From assembly GCA_013813185.1 (NCBI GenBank), contig JACCSD010000236.1, positions 1 through 20,103 of the forward strand: a stretch of 20,103 bases of DNA, given 5' to 3'. A program made the translations under genes and the position numbers. Within the stretch, counting starts at the first letter, position 1; every line of letters begins with the position of its first letter. Positions 6,713-14,101 of the stretch are shown here, piece by piece. The notes beneath the pieces are model-generated. The model was not told the origin of the DNA. It was given only the letters and a program-made list of their open reading frames with translations, and did not search any database. The stretch is from Burkholderiaceae bacterium (GTDB taxonomy: Bacteria; Pseudomonadota; Gammaproteobacteria; Burkholderiales; Burkholderiaceae_F).

Positions 6713-8614
6713 CTAGCTGCCGCCTTTGCCGGCAGCATCGCGCGTCGGTATTTCCGCGAGGCGGTCGGATCGCAACGGCCGTGCGTGCACCCAGCGCTGG
6801 CTGGCGAGCGTCAGCGCGATCAGGATGAGCCCGGCAAGGTCGCTAATCGCGCCCGGCTTGATCAGCACCAAGGCCGCAACGATCAGCAGTACGCGCTCCC
6901 ACCATCGCGCGGTGCCGAGAAAAAAGTGCTGGTGCAGCCCACCGGCCAGGCAAACCACACCGATCGTCGCCGTCACAACCGCGAGCGAGACAGTCGCCAT
7001 ATCGCCGATCAGCAGCAGCGCCGGCGCGAACACAAACATGAACGGGATGATGTAGCCGGTCAGGCCGAGCTTGATTGCGGCCCAGCTGGTATCGAACAGC
7101 GTTGCCTGCGAAATCGCGTTGGCTGCGTAAATCGCCATCGCCACCGGCGGAGTGATGGCCGACAGCACTGCAAAGTACAAGACGAACAGGTGCGCCGCTT
7201 CGACGCGTACCCCGAGCTTCACGAGCGCCGGCACAAGCAGCGCCACCTGCACGATATACGCCGGCGTCGTGGGCAGGCCCATGCCGAGCAGGATGCCCGC
7301 CAGCATCGTCAGCAACAACGCGAGCAGCAACGAGTTCTGCGACAGCGCGAGCACGACACCGGTGAAGGAAAGGCCTAGACCGGTCAGCGTGATCGTGCCG
7401 ATGACGATGCCGGCGCACGCACACGCCAGCGCGACGACGACCGTGTTGCGCGCACCACTTTCGAGCGCTTCGACGATCGCGCGCAACGTAAACGTCCGAC
7501 GCGTCGTCGCGCGCAGCCAGGTCGTTGGAATGACCGAGGCGATGCCAAACAGGGCTGCAAACGCCGCGCTGCGCCCGCTCAGCAGAACCGCGACGATGAC
7601 GACCATCGGCAGAAAAAGGTGGCCGCGTTCGGTGAGGACCTGGCGCAGACGCGGCAGGTCGGCGCGCGGAAGGCCAACCAGGCCGATTCGCTTGGCTTCG
7701 AAGTGCACCGCCATGAAAACGGCGACGTAGTAGAGAACCGCCGGCAGCACCGCAAAGCCGGCAACCGACAGGTACGAAACGCCGAGGAATTCCGCCATCA
7801 CAAACGCGGCCGCTCCCATGATCGGTGGCATCAGCTGCCCACCGGTCGAAGCGACCGCCTCTACGGCGCCGGCGAAAGCCGGCCGGTAACCGGTGCGCTT
7901 CATCAGCGGAATCGTGAAGGTCCCGGTTGTCATGACGTTGGCGACCGCGCTGCCTGACACGGTGCCAAACAGGCTGCTCGTGATGACGGCGACCTTGGCC
8001 GGCCCGCCCGACGTGTGTCCGGCGAGCGAGAGCGCGAAGTCCATGAACAGCTGGCCGGCGCCGCTGCGTTCGACGAACGCGCCGAACAGGATGAACAGCA
8101 TGACGTACGTGGCCGACACGTACAGCGGTATCCCGAAGATGCCTTCGGTCGTCAGGTACAGCTGATCGAGCATGATGCCGACCGACTGGCCGCCGGCCGT
8201 CACCCCGTAGCCAAGGAATACGAGCGCGGTAATCGGCAGCGCCAACCCGGTCCTGCGACGGGTCGCCTCGAGCAGCAGCACGATCAGCGCGCCGCCGAAG
8301 ACGTAGTCAGCCAGCCGCGGATCGTCGACGTAGTAGATGCGATTCTGGATGTACGTGAGACTCGCGCTCGGATAAAGCGCGGCTGCCACGGCCGCAAGAA
8401 CGATCGCGAGGTCCCACCAGCTGACCCGTTCTGCGCGGCCCCCGAGGCCGGGCGCGATCAGAAACGCGAGAGCGAGGGCAAATGCCAGATGCGTACCGCG
8501 CATCACGTAGGCGTCGGGCGCTCCGACGAAGGCGACCCACAAATGGAACGCCGACATCGAGACCGCGATGACGGTGATCAGCCGGCGCGCAAAGTTTGCC
8601 GAAACCGAAGGCAT
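6713..8614 (-). CDS. TRAP transporter fused permease, TAXI type (DctQM fusion)
   Basis: This 633-aa polytopic protein combines the small and large TRAP membrane subunits, as is usual for TAXI systems. The N-terminal region (about 1-150) has several hydrophobic segments plus the loop TYIQNRIYYVDDPRLADY. The large-subunit part carries the family blocks SGSAVANVMTTGTFTIP (220-236) and STGGQLMPPIMGAAAFVMAE (256-275). The second-half scoop motif is GMGLPTTPAYI (444-454). It uses an ion gradient to import an organic substrate delivered by the periplasmic TAXI protein, whose gene lies 74 bp upstream. A 9-bp GC hairpin lies in that gap. No clear Shine-Dalgarno precedes the ATG at 8614, which suggests weak translation or a slightly different start. 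The substrate is unknown. Confidence 0.92.
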   Translation of the reverse strand: MPSVSANFARRLITVIAVSMSAFHLWVAFVGAPDAYVMRGTHLAFALALAFLIAPGLGGRAERVSWWDLAIVLAAVAAALYPSASLTYIQNRIYYVDDPRLADYVFGGALIVLLLEATRRRTGLALPITALVFLGYGVTAGGQSVGIMLDQLYLTTEGIFGIPLYVSATYVMLFILFGAFVERSGAGQLFMDFALSLAGHTSGGPAKVAVITSSLFGTVSGSAVANVMTTGTFTIPLMKRTGYRPAFAGAVEAVASTGGQLMPPIMGAAAFVMAEFLGVSYLSVAGFAVLPAVLYYVAVFMAVHFEAKRIGLVGLPRADLPRLRQVLTERGHLFLPMVVIVAVLLSGRSAAFAALFGIASVIPTTWLRATTRRTFTLRAIVEALESGARNTVVVALACACAGIVIGTITLTGLGLSFTGVVLALSQNSLLLALLLTMLAGILLGMGLPTTPAYIVQVALLVPALVKLGVRVEAAHLFVLYFAVLSAITPPVAMAIYAANAISQATLFDTSWAAIKLGLTGYIIPFMFVFAPALLLIGDMATVSLAVVTATIGVVCLAGGLHQHFFLGTARWWERVLLIVAALVLIKPGAISDLAGLILIALTLASQRWVHARPLRSDRLAEIPTRDAAGKGGS

Positions 8615-8643
8615 CGATGGCGGCGGTGCAAGTGGCAGGGCGA

Positions 8644-8666
8644 GCGCGCGGGACTAGCCCGCGCGC
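8644..8666 (-). other. Strong GC hairpin between binding-protein and permease genes
   Basis: A perfect 9-bp inverted repeat (GCGCGCGGG / CCCGCGCGC) with a 5-nt loop sits 22 bp after the binding-protein stop and about 30 bp before the permease start. There is no U-tract, so it is not a typical terminator. By position it could stabilise the upstream message, or damp read-through so that binding protein is made in excess. Confidence 0.6.
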
Positions 8667-8688
8667 AGACGCGAGTCGCTAAGCGCGC

Positions 8689-9627
8689 TTAAAGAACGCC
8701 CGCTTCCTTGTAGTAGCGCATTGCCCCCTTGTGCATCGGCACGCCGATATCCTCGGCCATCATCTTGGGCGTCGTATCGCCCATCGCCTTCGTAATGGCG
8801 ATCAGATCCGCCTTGTTGTCGACCATTCCCTTCAGGACCTTGTAGACAGTGGCCTCGTCGAGATCGCAACGCGCAATCACATGCGTCGCGTATCCGATCG
8901 TCTGCACGTCCTTGGTCTGCTTCGGATAGCTGCCCGCCGGGATCGTCAGCTTGGTGTAGCCCGGATTGAGCTTGCGCATCGCCTGGAACTTGTCGTCCGG
9001 AATTCCGATCAGCTTGATGTCGCGCGCCGAGGCGAGATCCATGATGGCGGACGCCGGAACGCCAGTGCCGAGCGTGAACACCTGCGCATTGTTGTCTTTC
9101 ATCAGCGACACCGCGTCGGTGTAGGAAACGAAGCTGGTGCGAGACAGATCGTCGTACTTCAGCCCGTAAACCTCGAGCGCCTGCTGGCTGATGAACTCTG
9201 CCGTATTGCCCTTGGGTTGCATCGCAACCGACTTGCCCTTGAGATCGCCGATCGAGTTGATGTTGGCATCTGCGCTGGCAACAACCTGGAAGTACTGCGG
9301 ATAAAGCGTCGCCACGTTGCAGACATTGGTCGCCTTCGCATCAAACGGCGCGCGGCCGGCAACCCCGTCAACCGTCGAGATCGAATTGGCAAAGGCAAGA
9401 TCAGCCTTGCCTCCCTGCACCGCCTTGACGTTGGCGATTCCGGCGCCCGGCAGCACCTGGACTTTCATGCCGGCCTTGTCGCCAATGTTGGCGATCGCCC
9501 CGGCGAGCGGATACCAGGAACCGCCCTGCGGCCCGCTCATCAGTTTGAGCTGCTGCGCGTGCGCAGGTGCGGCGGTTAACAGCAGCGCTGCCACTACGAT
9601 CGAAATCGATTTCCGATTGGTTGCCAT
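8689..9627 (-). CDS. TAXI-family TRAP transporter solute-binding protein
   Basis: I choose the ATG at 9627 (MATNRKSISIVVAALLL), giving 312 aa with a signal peptide cleaved after AHA (near 24). AGGGAG lies 7 nt upstream, and the frame further upstream is not protein-like. The mature start LKLMSGPQGGSWYPLAGAIA (27-46) is the TAXI hallmark (G-x-x-G-G-x-W/Y-Y). GAGIANVKAVQGGKADLAFA (61-80), IGDLKGKSVAMQPKGN (126-141) and a C-terminal MAEDIGVPMHKGAMRYYKE (290-308) follow, as in the family. It captures a small anionic solute in the periplasm for the fused permease encoded downstream. Its first 53 codons plus 16 bp of leader occur again, slightly diverged, at 14362-14532. Confidence 0.94.
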   Translation of the reverse strand: MATNRKSISIVVAALLLTAAPAHAQQLKLMSGPQGGSWYPLAGAIANIGDKAGMKVQVLPGAGIANVKAVQGGKADLAFANSISTVDGVAGRAPFDAKATNVCNVATLYPQYFQVVASADANINSIGDLKGKSVAMQPKGNTAEFISQQALEVYGLKYDDLSRTSFVSYTDAVSLMKDNNAQVFTLGTGVPASAIMDLASARDIKLIGIPDDKFQAMRKLNPGYTKLTIPAGSYPKQTKDVQTIGYATHVIARCDLDEATVYKVLKGMVDNKADLIAITKAMGDTTPKMMAEDIGVPMHKGAMRYYKEAGVL

Positions 9628-9643
9628 GCTCCTGCTCCCTGGT
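9473..9643 (-). repeat. 171-bp repeat, copy 1 (5' end of intact TAXI binding-protein gene)
   Basis: This segment, covering leader, start codon and 53 codons, aligns without gaps to 14362-14532 in the same orientation. I count about nine mismatches by eye (about 95% identity). This copy belongs to the intact gene. Homology stops at CCTGGT upstream of the start and at GACAAGGC inside the gene. Confidence 0.9.
9635..9640 (-). promoter_or_regulatory. Ribosome-binding site fixing the TAXI binding-protein start
   Basis: AGGGAG on the minus strand lies 7 nt before the ATG at 9627, and an AGGAG lies even closer. This supports the signal-peptide start over an open frame running back to 9741. The same site is conserved in the duplicate at 14520-14530. 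Confidence 0.7.
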
Positions 9644-9669
9644 TTCTGGTTTATCGTCGATACTGTTAC

Positions 9670-9681
9670 GCGGTAGACCGC
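9670..9681. promoter_or_regulatory. Palindrome upstream of the TAXI binding-protein gene, possible operator
   Basis: GCGGTAGACCGC is a 12-bp inverted repeat (GCGGT-AG-ACCGC), 43 bp upstream of the start at 9627. Further upstream CAATCGG occurs twice about 15 bp apart near 9708-9731. Either could be a regulator site for this operon, but no regulator gene is adjacent. This is a weak inference. Confidence 0.25.
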
Positions 9682-9803
9682 AATGGTGCTATGAAATCCG
9701 CGGCAGGACAATCGGTCCCGCGCAATCGGCTGTAGGAACAACCCTATGAGCGATGCCGAAGCAGGGAAATGTGCGCGATCGACAATCTTCTTGGTATCGA
9801 CGC

Positions 9804-9959
9804 TTAGCCGCCGCCTTCCCCGGCGGCCTCGCGCGCCCGCATCTTGGCGGCGATGTAGTCGGCGTGCGTAACGTGCAGTAATTCTGCAATACGGCGCAGC
9901 AGTTGGTTTTCGTGCGCCGAAAGCGAGCGCCAGGAATCGGCGACAATCCGTTCAGCCAA
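9804..9959 (-). pseudogene. 3' remnant of a TerB-like gene
   Basis: About 50 codons ending at the TAA at 9804-9806 read like the C-terminal part of a TerB-family protein. The key block is LLRRIAELLHVTHADYI, then AAKMRAREAAG. An upstream part, RIVADSWRSLSAHEN, resembles the usual ADGxLDAHE region but is slightly out of register. There is no proper start: only a TTG at 9957-9959 without a convincing ribosome site, and the frame upstream runs into antisense of the HMG-CoA lyase gene. Intact family members are about 140-150 aa, so roughly two thirds is missing. TerB-type domains are helical and linked to tellurite resistance and membrane stress. I infer a gene truncated when the neighbouring plus-strand operon was brought in. 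The family call is from memory of the motif. Confidence 0.55.
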
Positions 9960-10007
9960 CCACCCGTGGGTTGGGTTTACACGTCCGCTAAGACGGGCGT
10001 CTGACAC

Positions 10008-10013
10008 AAGGAG
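10008..10013 (+). promoter_or_regulatory. Ribosome-binding site selecting a GTG start
   Basis: AAGGAG lies 9 nt upstream of the GTG at 10023, which begins the HMG-CoA-lyase-family gene. No ATG in this frame would leave the N-terminal VREVGLRDGLQ block intact, so the GTG is well supported. Confidence 0.65.
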
Positions 10014-10022
10014 ACTGACGCG

Positions 10023-10994
10023 GTGCTGCCGCAACACGTCGTCGTTCGTGAAGTGGGCTTGCGCGATGGGCTGCAAAGCATCGCCGCCGTGCTGCCGACC
10101 GAGAACAAGTGCACTTGGTTGCGCGATGCGGTCGCGGCAGGCCAGCGCGAAATCGAGGTCGGTTCGTTTGTTCCCGCGCGCCTGCTGCCGCAGCTGGCTG
10201 ATACGGACGCCGTTCTGGCGTATGCCAAGACACTGCCGGGCATGTTTGCCTCGGTGCTGGTGCCCAACCCGAAGGGCGCCGAGCGTGCTCTCGACGGCGA
10301 TGCCGATCTGATGATCGTGCCGTTGTCGGCGAGTTTGAAGCACAGCCTTGCAAATCTTCGCAAGACACCCGACGAGGTGGTCGCGGAACTCGGCCGCATT
10401 CGTGCCGCGCGCGATGCGTCGGGTCGAAAGACCCTGATCGAGGGCGGCGTCGGAACGGCATTCGGCTGCACGATCCAGGGCGAGGTCAAGGTCTCGGAGG
10501 TGCTGCGTCTGATGCAGGCACTGCTCGACGCCGGTGCTGACCACGTCAGCCTGGCGGATACCGTGGGGTATGCCGACCCGCCCGCGGTCAGCAGCCTGTT
10601 CGAACAAGCGCTGAAAATTGCCGGCGACCGCTTCTGGTGTGGCCATTTTCACGACACGCGCGGCCTCGCGCTCGCCAACATCCACGCCGCGTTGCAGTTG
10701 GGTGTGATGCGCTTCGATGCTTCGCTGGCCGGTATCGGCGGGTGCCCGCGCGCTCCTGGCGCCAGCGGCAACGCGTCGACCGAGGATCTCGCCTTCATGC
10801 TGGCCGCAATGAGTGTCGATACCGGCCTTGACATCGAGGCACTTCTGACGCTGCGAGCCAAGGTCGCAGGATGGCTGGCGGGCGTACCGACACACGGAAC
10901 GCTTTGGCGTGCCGGTTTGCCCAGGACGTTTCAGCGCACGACCGCGCAACAAACACCGCGCGAAACCCTGCGCGCCGGTGCCTCGGTTGCCTGA
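10023..10994 (+). CDS. Hydroxymethylglutaryl-CoA lyase family protein
   Basis: This 323-aa TIM-barrel protein belongs to the HMG-CoA lyase/DRE-TIM metallolyase family. The N-terminal block VREVGLRDGLQ (8-18) supplies the catalytic arginine and a metal-binding Asp (R14, D15). GHFHDTRGLALANI (207-220) gives the two metal histidines (H208, H210). GGCPRAPGASGN (239-250) holds the active-site cysteine C241 and metal-side Asn250. The classic reaction is cleavage of HMG-CoA to acetyl-CoA and acetoacetate, the last step of leucine breakdown, but relatives cleave other 3-hydroxy-acyl-CoA esters. It starts with GTG behind AAGGAG and lies 38 bp before a DctP gene, so it is the first gene of a DctPQM operon. 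This suggests that the transporter brings in a precursor of its substrate. The CoA transferase or ligase that would be needed is not in the window. Confidence 0.9.
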   Translation: MLPQHVVVREVGLRDGLQSIAAVLPTENKCTWLRDAVAAGQREIEVGSFVPARLLPQLADTDAVLAYAKTLPGMFASVLVPNPKGAERALDGDADLMIVPLSASLKHSLANLRKTPDEVVAELGRIRAARDASGRKTLIEGGVGTAFGCTIQGEVKVSEVLRLMQALLDAGADHVSLADTVGYADPPAVSSLFEQALKIAGDRFWCGHFHDTRGLALANIHAALQLGVMRFDASLAGIGGCPRAPGASGNASTEDLAFMLAAMSVDTGLDIEALLTLRAKVAGWLAGVPTHGTLWRAGLPRTFQRTTAQQTPRETLRAGASVA

Positions 10995-11032
10995 ATCCAA
11001 TTACCAAAAGCCAATGCCTTAGAGGAGATTCG

Positions 11033-12022
11033 ATGAAACTCGTAATCAGAACCGCAGTTGCAACCCTGGCAACCGTACTGGCGGCAGGCAGCGCATTGGC
11101 CGCCGACTACACGATGCGATTGAGTCACCAGTTTCCGCCCACGCACCACTCGGCCAAGAACCTCGAGCAGTTCGCTGCCGACGTCAAGGCGAATACCGGC
11201 GGCAAGGTCGAAGTGCAGACTTACGGCGCCGCGCAGTTGTTCAAGCCGAACCAGCATCACGCCGCCGTGGCCGGCGGCAAGATCGAATCGGCCGCCGTTC
11301 TGAGTTTTCAGTGGGGCGGAACGATTCCGGAAATGAACGTCACGATCATTCCGTATCTCATGTCGAAGCTGGACAAGATCAAGAAGTTTCCGGATTCCGA
11401 CGCAGCCAAGCTGCTGAACGCAAAGCTCGAAGCCAAAGGGGTGAAGAACATTGCGTGGATCGTCGATGCCAACGACGGTATCTTTACGTCGAACAAAGCG
11501 CCGTTGATCAAGCCGGAGGACTTCAAAGGCGTGAAGATCCGGGGACTCTCGAAGCTATTCGATAGTGGCCTCACCGCAATGGGCGCGTCGCCTTCGGCAA
11601 TGCCGGGCTCCGAGGTCTATCAAGCGCTCCAGACCGGCGTGATCGACGCCGCGATCACCGGGGTAGAAGCAGCGTTCAGCCGGCGCTATTACGAGGTTCA
11701 GAAGTTCGGCGTGGCCTCACCGATCATCCTCGCCTACGACAACCTGATCGTGAATCCGGCCTGGTGGGACAAGCTGCCGGCCGATCTGCGAAAGGGGATC
11801 GAAGACGCAGCGAAGAATGCCGAGCTGCGCGCGCTGCCGAAGACTGACGAGATTCCCGCCGATGACATCAAGGTGTTGCGCGACAAGGGAATGAACGTCA
11901 CCGTGCTGACCAAAGCGCAGGAAAAAGCCGTGGCCGACGCGATGCAGCCATCGGTCATCAAGGAGTTCAACGATTCCAGCCCCGACGGCGCGAAACTTAT
12001 CGAAATGATTCGCAGGCTCTGA
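11033..12022 (+). CDS. TRAP transporter solute-binding protein, DctP family
   Basis: The start is the ATG at 11033, with AGAGGAG 5 nt upstream; the frame is open further back, but that part overlaps the lyase gene. The 329-aa product has a signal peptide (MKLVIRTAVATLATVLAAG, cut near ALA at residue 23). The mature protein begins with YTMRLSHQFPPTHHSA. The domain-linking block FKGVKIRGLSK (164-174) contains R170, the arginine that in most DctP proteins salt-bridges the substrate carboxylate. GASPSAMPGSEVYQALQTGV (184-203) is the other conserved signature. It should bind an organic acid in the periplasm and hand it to DctQM. The genomic partner is an HMG-CoA-lyase-like enzyme. A GC hairpin follows 28 bp after the stop. 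Confidence 0.93.
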   Translation: MKLVIRTAVATLATVLAAGSALAADYTMRLSHQFPPTHHSAKNLEQFAADVKANTGGKVEVQTYGAAQLFKPNQHHAAVAGGKIESAAVLSFQWGGTIPEMNVTIIPYLMSKLDKIKKFPDSDAAKLLNAKLEAKGVKNIAWIVDANDGIFTSNKAPLIKPEDFKGVKIRGLSKLFDSGLTAMGASPSAMPGSEVYQALQTGVIDAAITGVEAAFSRRYYEVQKFGVASPIILAYDNLIVNPAWWDKLPADLRKGIEDAAKNAELRALPKTDEIPADDIKVLRDKGMNVTVLTKAQEKAVADAMQPSVIKEFNDSSPDGAKLIEMIRRL

Positions 12023-12050
12023 CCGCTTGGAAGTTGTCGCCGCACACGCG

Positions 12051-12066
12051 CACCGGCCGCCCGGTG
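12051..12066 (+). other. GC hairpin between DctP and DctQ genes
   Basis: CACCGG-CCGC-CCGGTG is a 6-bp perfect stem with a tetraloop, 28 bp after the DctP stop and 41 bp before the DctQ start. No U-tract follows. Its position mirrors the hairpin in the TAXI operon and may favour binding-protein over permease expression. Confidence 0.5.
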
Positions 12067-12107
12067 ACTCGCCTGCGTTGATGTAGCACGCACAAGGCAC
12101 TGCGCCG

Positions 12108-12677
12108 ATGAACCGACCGGAAGACGCGGCGTCCAGCGGCGGCAGGAGGTTCACGAATCGCATCGGCCAGTTCGTGCGAGTGATCGATGGTGCGGCGATG
12201 GCGGTCTCTGCGCTGGGGATACTGATTTCCCTGGCGCTGATCGGGTGGTCGATCGTAATGCGCTACCTCTTTAACAGCCCACCGGTGTGGGTCGACGAGG
12301 TAGTCGGCTTCATGCTGGTCGGGATCGTCATGCTGGCGGCAGCCCAGGTCCTGCGCAACGGCGAACACATCGGAGTGGACCTTTTCACGACGCATCTGGG
12401 CGAACGCGGCAAGCTGTGGGCGCAGGTCTGGGCGTCGCTATCGGTGCTGGCCGTGTCGCTGATCTTCGTCGCCAACGGCTGGGAGACGGCGATGTTCTCG
12501 AGAAGTCTCGGCATCGTGACCGAAGGTCATCTCGAAATTCCCGTCTACTCGCTGATGCTGTTTTTGCCGCTGGGCGGAGTGCTGATGCTGCTGACCGCGA
12601 TCGAGGCGCTGTTGCGCCTTGCATTCGGTGCCCCATCGCTGGCGACGCGGGCATCCATCCCTGAGGATGCCGAATGA
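12108..12677 (+). CDS. TRAP transporter small permease, DctQ family
   Basis: This 189-aa protein has four predicted membrane helices (about 28-50, 62-82, 103-123 and 145-170). It carries the family-typical stretch VIMRYLFNSPPVWVDEVVGF (50-68 region) between helices 1 and 2 and NGEHIGVDLF (84-93) after helix 2, matching the R/N-G-x-H-x-x-V-D pattern of DctQ proteins. It pairs with the large permease DctM at the inner membrane. The start at 12108 has a modest AAGG site. The 3' end overlaps the next gene by 4 bp (ATGA), a classic sign of translational coupling and fixed stoichiometry with DctM. Confidence 0.9.
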   Translation: MNRPEDAASSGGRRFTNRIGQFVRVIDGAAMAVSALGILISLALIGWSIVMRYLFNSPPVWVDEVVGFMLVGIVMLAAAQVLRNGEHIGVDLFTTHLGERGKLWAQVWASLSVLAVSLIFVANGWETAMFSRSLGIVTEGHLEIPVYSLMLFLPLGGVLMLLTAIEALLRLAFGAPSLATRASIPEDAE

Positions 12678-13963
12678 CGATCGCGTTGATCCTGGTGGGT
12701 CTGGTGCTTCTGCTTTTCACCGGGCTGCCGATCTTTGCCGGGCTATCGCTGTTCGGCGCCGCGCTGCTGTTCGCGACGCAGGGCGAGCTCGGTTCCGTGA
12801 CCGAGGTTATCTTCGGCGAGCTGAACCGCTATCTGCTGGTCGCGATCCCGCTGTTCGCCTTCATGGCGCACATCATGATCCGGGGGCGCATCGTCGATGA
12901 CCTTTACAACACCGCCTATACGCTGACGCGCCACCTGCCCGGAGGCCTCGGCGTTGCGACGATCGCCGCCTGCACAATCTTCGCCGCCATTTCCGGCTCG
13001 AGCGTTGCCACCGCGCTGACGATCGGCGCGGTCGCAATACCGCAGATGATCCGCTTCGGCTACGAACCGCGCGTCGCCTACGGGCTGGTTGCAGCAGGCG
13101 GCACGCTCGGCATCTTGATACCGCCGTCCGGACCGATGGTGCTGTACGGCGTGACCACCGATACGTCGATCGGCGGCCTGTTCATGGCCGGTGTGATGCC
13201 GGGACTGATGATCGCTGCGATCTTCGCCGTGTGGTGCATGGTATCGACCGCGATCGGCCATCGCCATATTCGGCGCGAGCCGCGCGCGACGTTGCGCGAA
13301 GCCATCACCGCACTGCGCAGCTCGTTATGGGCGATCTCGCTTCCGGTGTTTGTGCTGGGCGGCATGTATGCGGGCGTGTTTACCGCGACCGAGGCCGCCG
13401 CCGCCGGAGCCTTGCTGGCGCTGTTCGTTGCGTGCGTGATCTACCGCGCGATCGGGTTCAGGGAGATCTGGAAATCCGCAGTCGACGCGAGCACGACGTC
13501 AGCGCTGCTGTTCATGATCCTGTCCGGCGCTGCGGTGTTCGGCTTCGTGCTGACCAAGATGCGGATTCCGCAGCAGATCGTCGAAACCGTGGTCGCGGCC
13601 AATGTCGGTGTTTTCGGCTTCCTGGTCGCAATGATGGTGCTGATCTTCATCCTCGGCATGTTTCTCGAGTCGATCGCGATCATCCTGATCACGACGCCGG
13701 TCATCGTGCCGGTGATGCAGCACCTTGGAATCAACCCGATCTGGTACGGCGTTTTGCTGGTGATCAACCTCGAGCTGGCGCAGATCACACCGCCGGTGGG
13801 AATGAATCTGTTCACCATCAAGGCCATCACGCAGGCGCCAATGGCGCAGATCATCCGCGGCGCCGGACCCTACGTGATGTTGCTGATCCTCGGCATGGCA
13901 CTGGTGATGATCTGGCCCCAGATTGCTCTGTGGCTGCCGGGAACGATGCTCAATCTGAAGTGA
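12674..13963 (+). CDS. TRAP transporter large permease, DctM family
   Basis: This 429-aa polytopic inner-membrane protein has the normal DctM length. Family blocks are FAFMAHIMIRGRIVDDLY (61-78), SGSSVATALTIGAVAIPQM (107-125), GILIPPSGPMVLYG (146-159), GVFTATEAAAAGALLAL (234-250), and a second scoop region ESIAIILITTPVIVPV (332-347) with LELAQITPPVGMNLF (366-380). It forms the ion-coupled translocation path for the solute delivered by the DctP protein. Its ATG overlaps the DctQ stop. It is the last gene of the lyase-DctP-DctQ-DctM operon, and decayed sequence begins just after its stop. Confidence 0.94.
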   Translation: MTIALILVGLVLLLFTGLPIFAGLSLFGAALLFATQGELGSVTEVIFGELNRYLLVAIPLFAFMAHIMIRGRIVDDLYNTAYTLTRHLPGGLGVATIAACTIFAAISGSSVATALTIGAVAIPQMIRFGYEPRVAYGLVAAGGTLGILIPPSGPMVLYGVTTDTSIGGLFMAGVMPGLMIAAIFAVWCMVSTAIGHRHIRREPRATLREAITALRSSLWAISLPVFVLGGMYAGVFTATEAAAAGALLALFVACVIYRAIGFREIWKSAVDASTTSALLFMILSGAAVFGFVLTKMRIPQQIVETVVAANVGVFGFLVAMMVLIFILGMFLESIAIILITTPVIVPVMQHLGINPIWYGVLLVINLELAQITPPVGMNLFTIKAITQAPMAQIIRGAGPYVMLLILGMALVMIWPQIALWLPGTMLNLK

Positions 13964-13964
13964 G

Positions 13965-13977
13965 GCCGCCCAGCGGC
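13965..13977 (+). terminator. Weak hairpin after the DctM stop
   Basis: GCCGC-CCA-GCGGC forms a 5-bp stem directly after the DctM stop codon. No T-run follows, so it would be a poor intrinsic terminator. It is listed only as the best candidate for the operon end. Confidence 0.2.
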
Positions 13978-13978
13978 T

Positions 13979-14101
13979 GATCGACAACGACTGCCAGAGA
14001 TGCGCGGCGGTGCAGCTTGTAAGCTTTCAGAATAGAATTCCGAGCGCGAATCAGCTCGGCTTCGCGAAGGCGAACCTGAATGTCTTTCTTACTTGGTGGG
14101 T
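13979..14101. other. Intergenic, fragmentary sequence without a supported gene
   Basis: A minus-strand frame reads SKKDIQVRLREAELIRARN and then KAYKLHRR, which has the look of a helical protein. It has no start, it follows the stop of the broken cyclodeaminase fragment, and I recognise no family. It may be another remnant. Base composition here is lower in GC than in the flanking operon. Confidence 0.3.

Noticed and set aside
9804..11000. 398-aa minus-strand frame over the HMG-CoA lyase gene
   Set aside because: Most of it is antisense to a clearly coding lyase gene; only the last 50 codons, outside the lyase gene, look real (TerB-like remnant).
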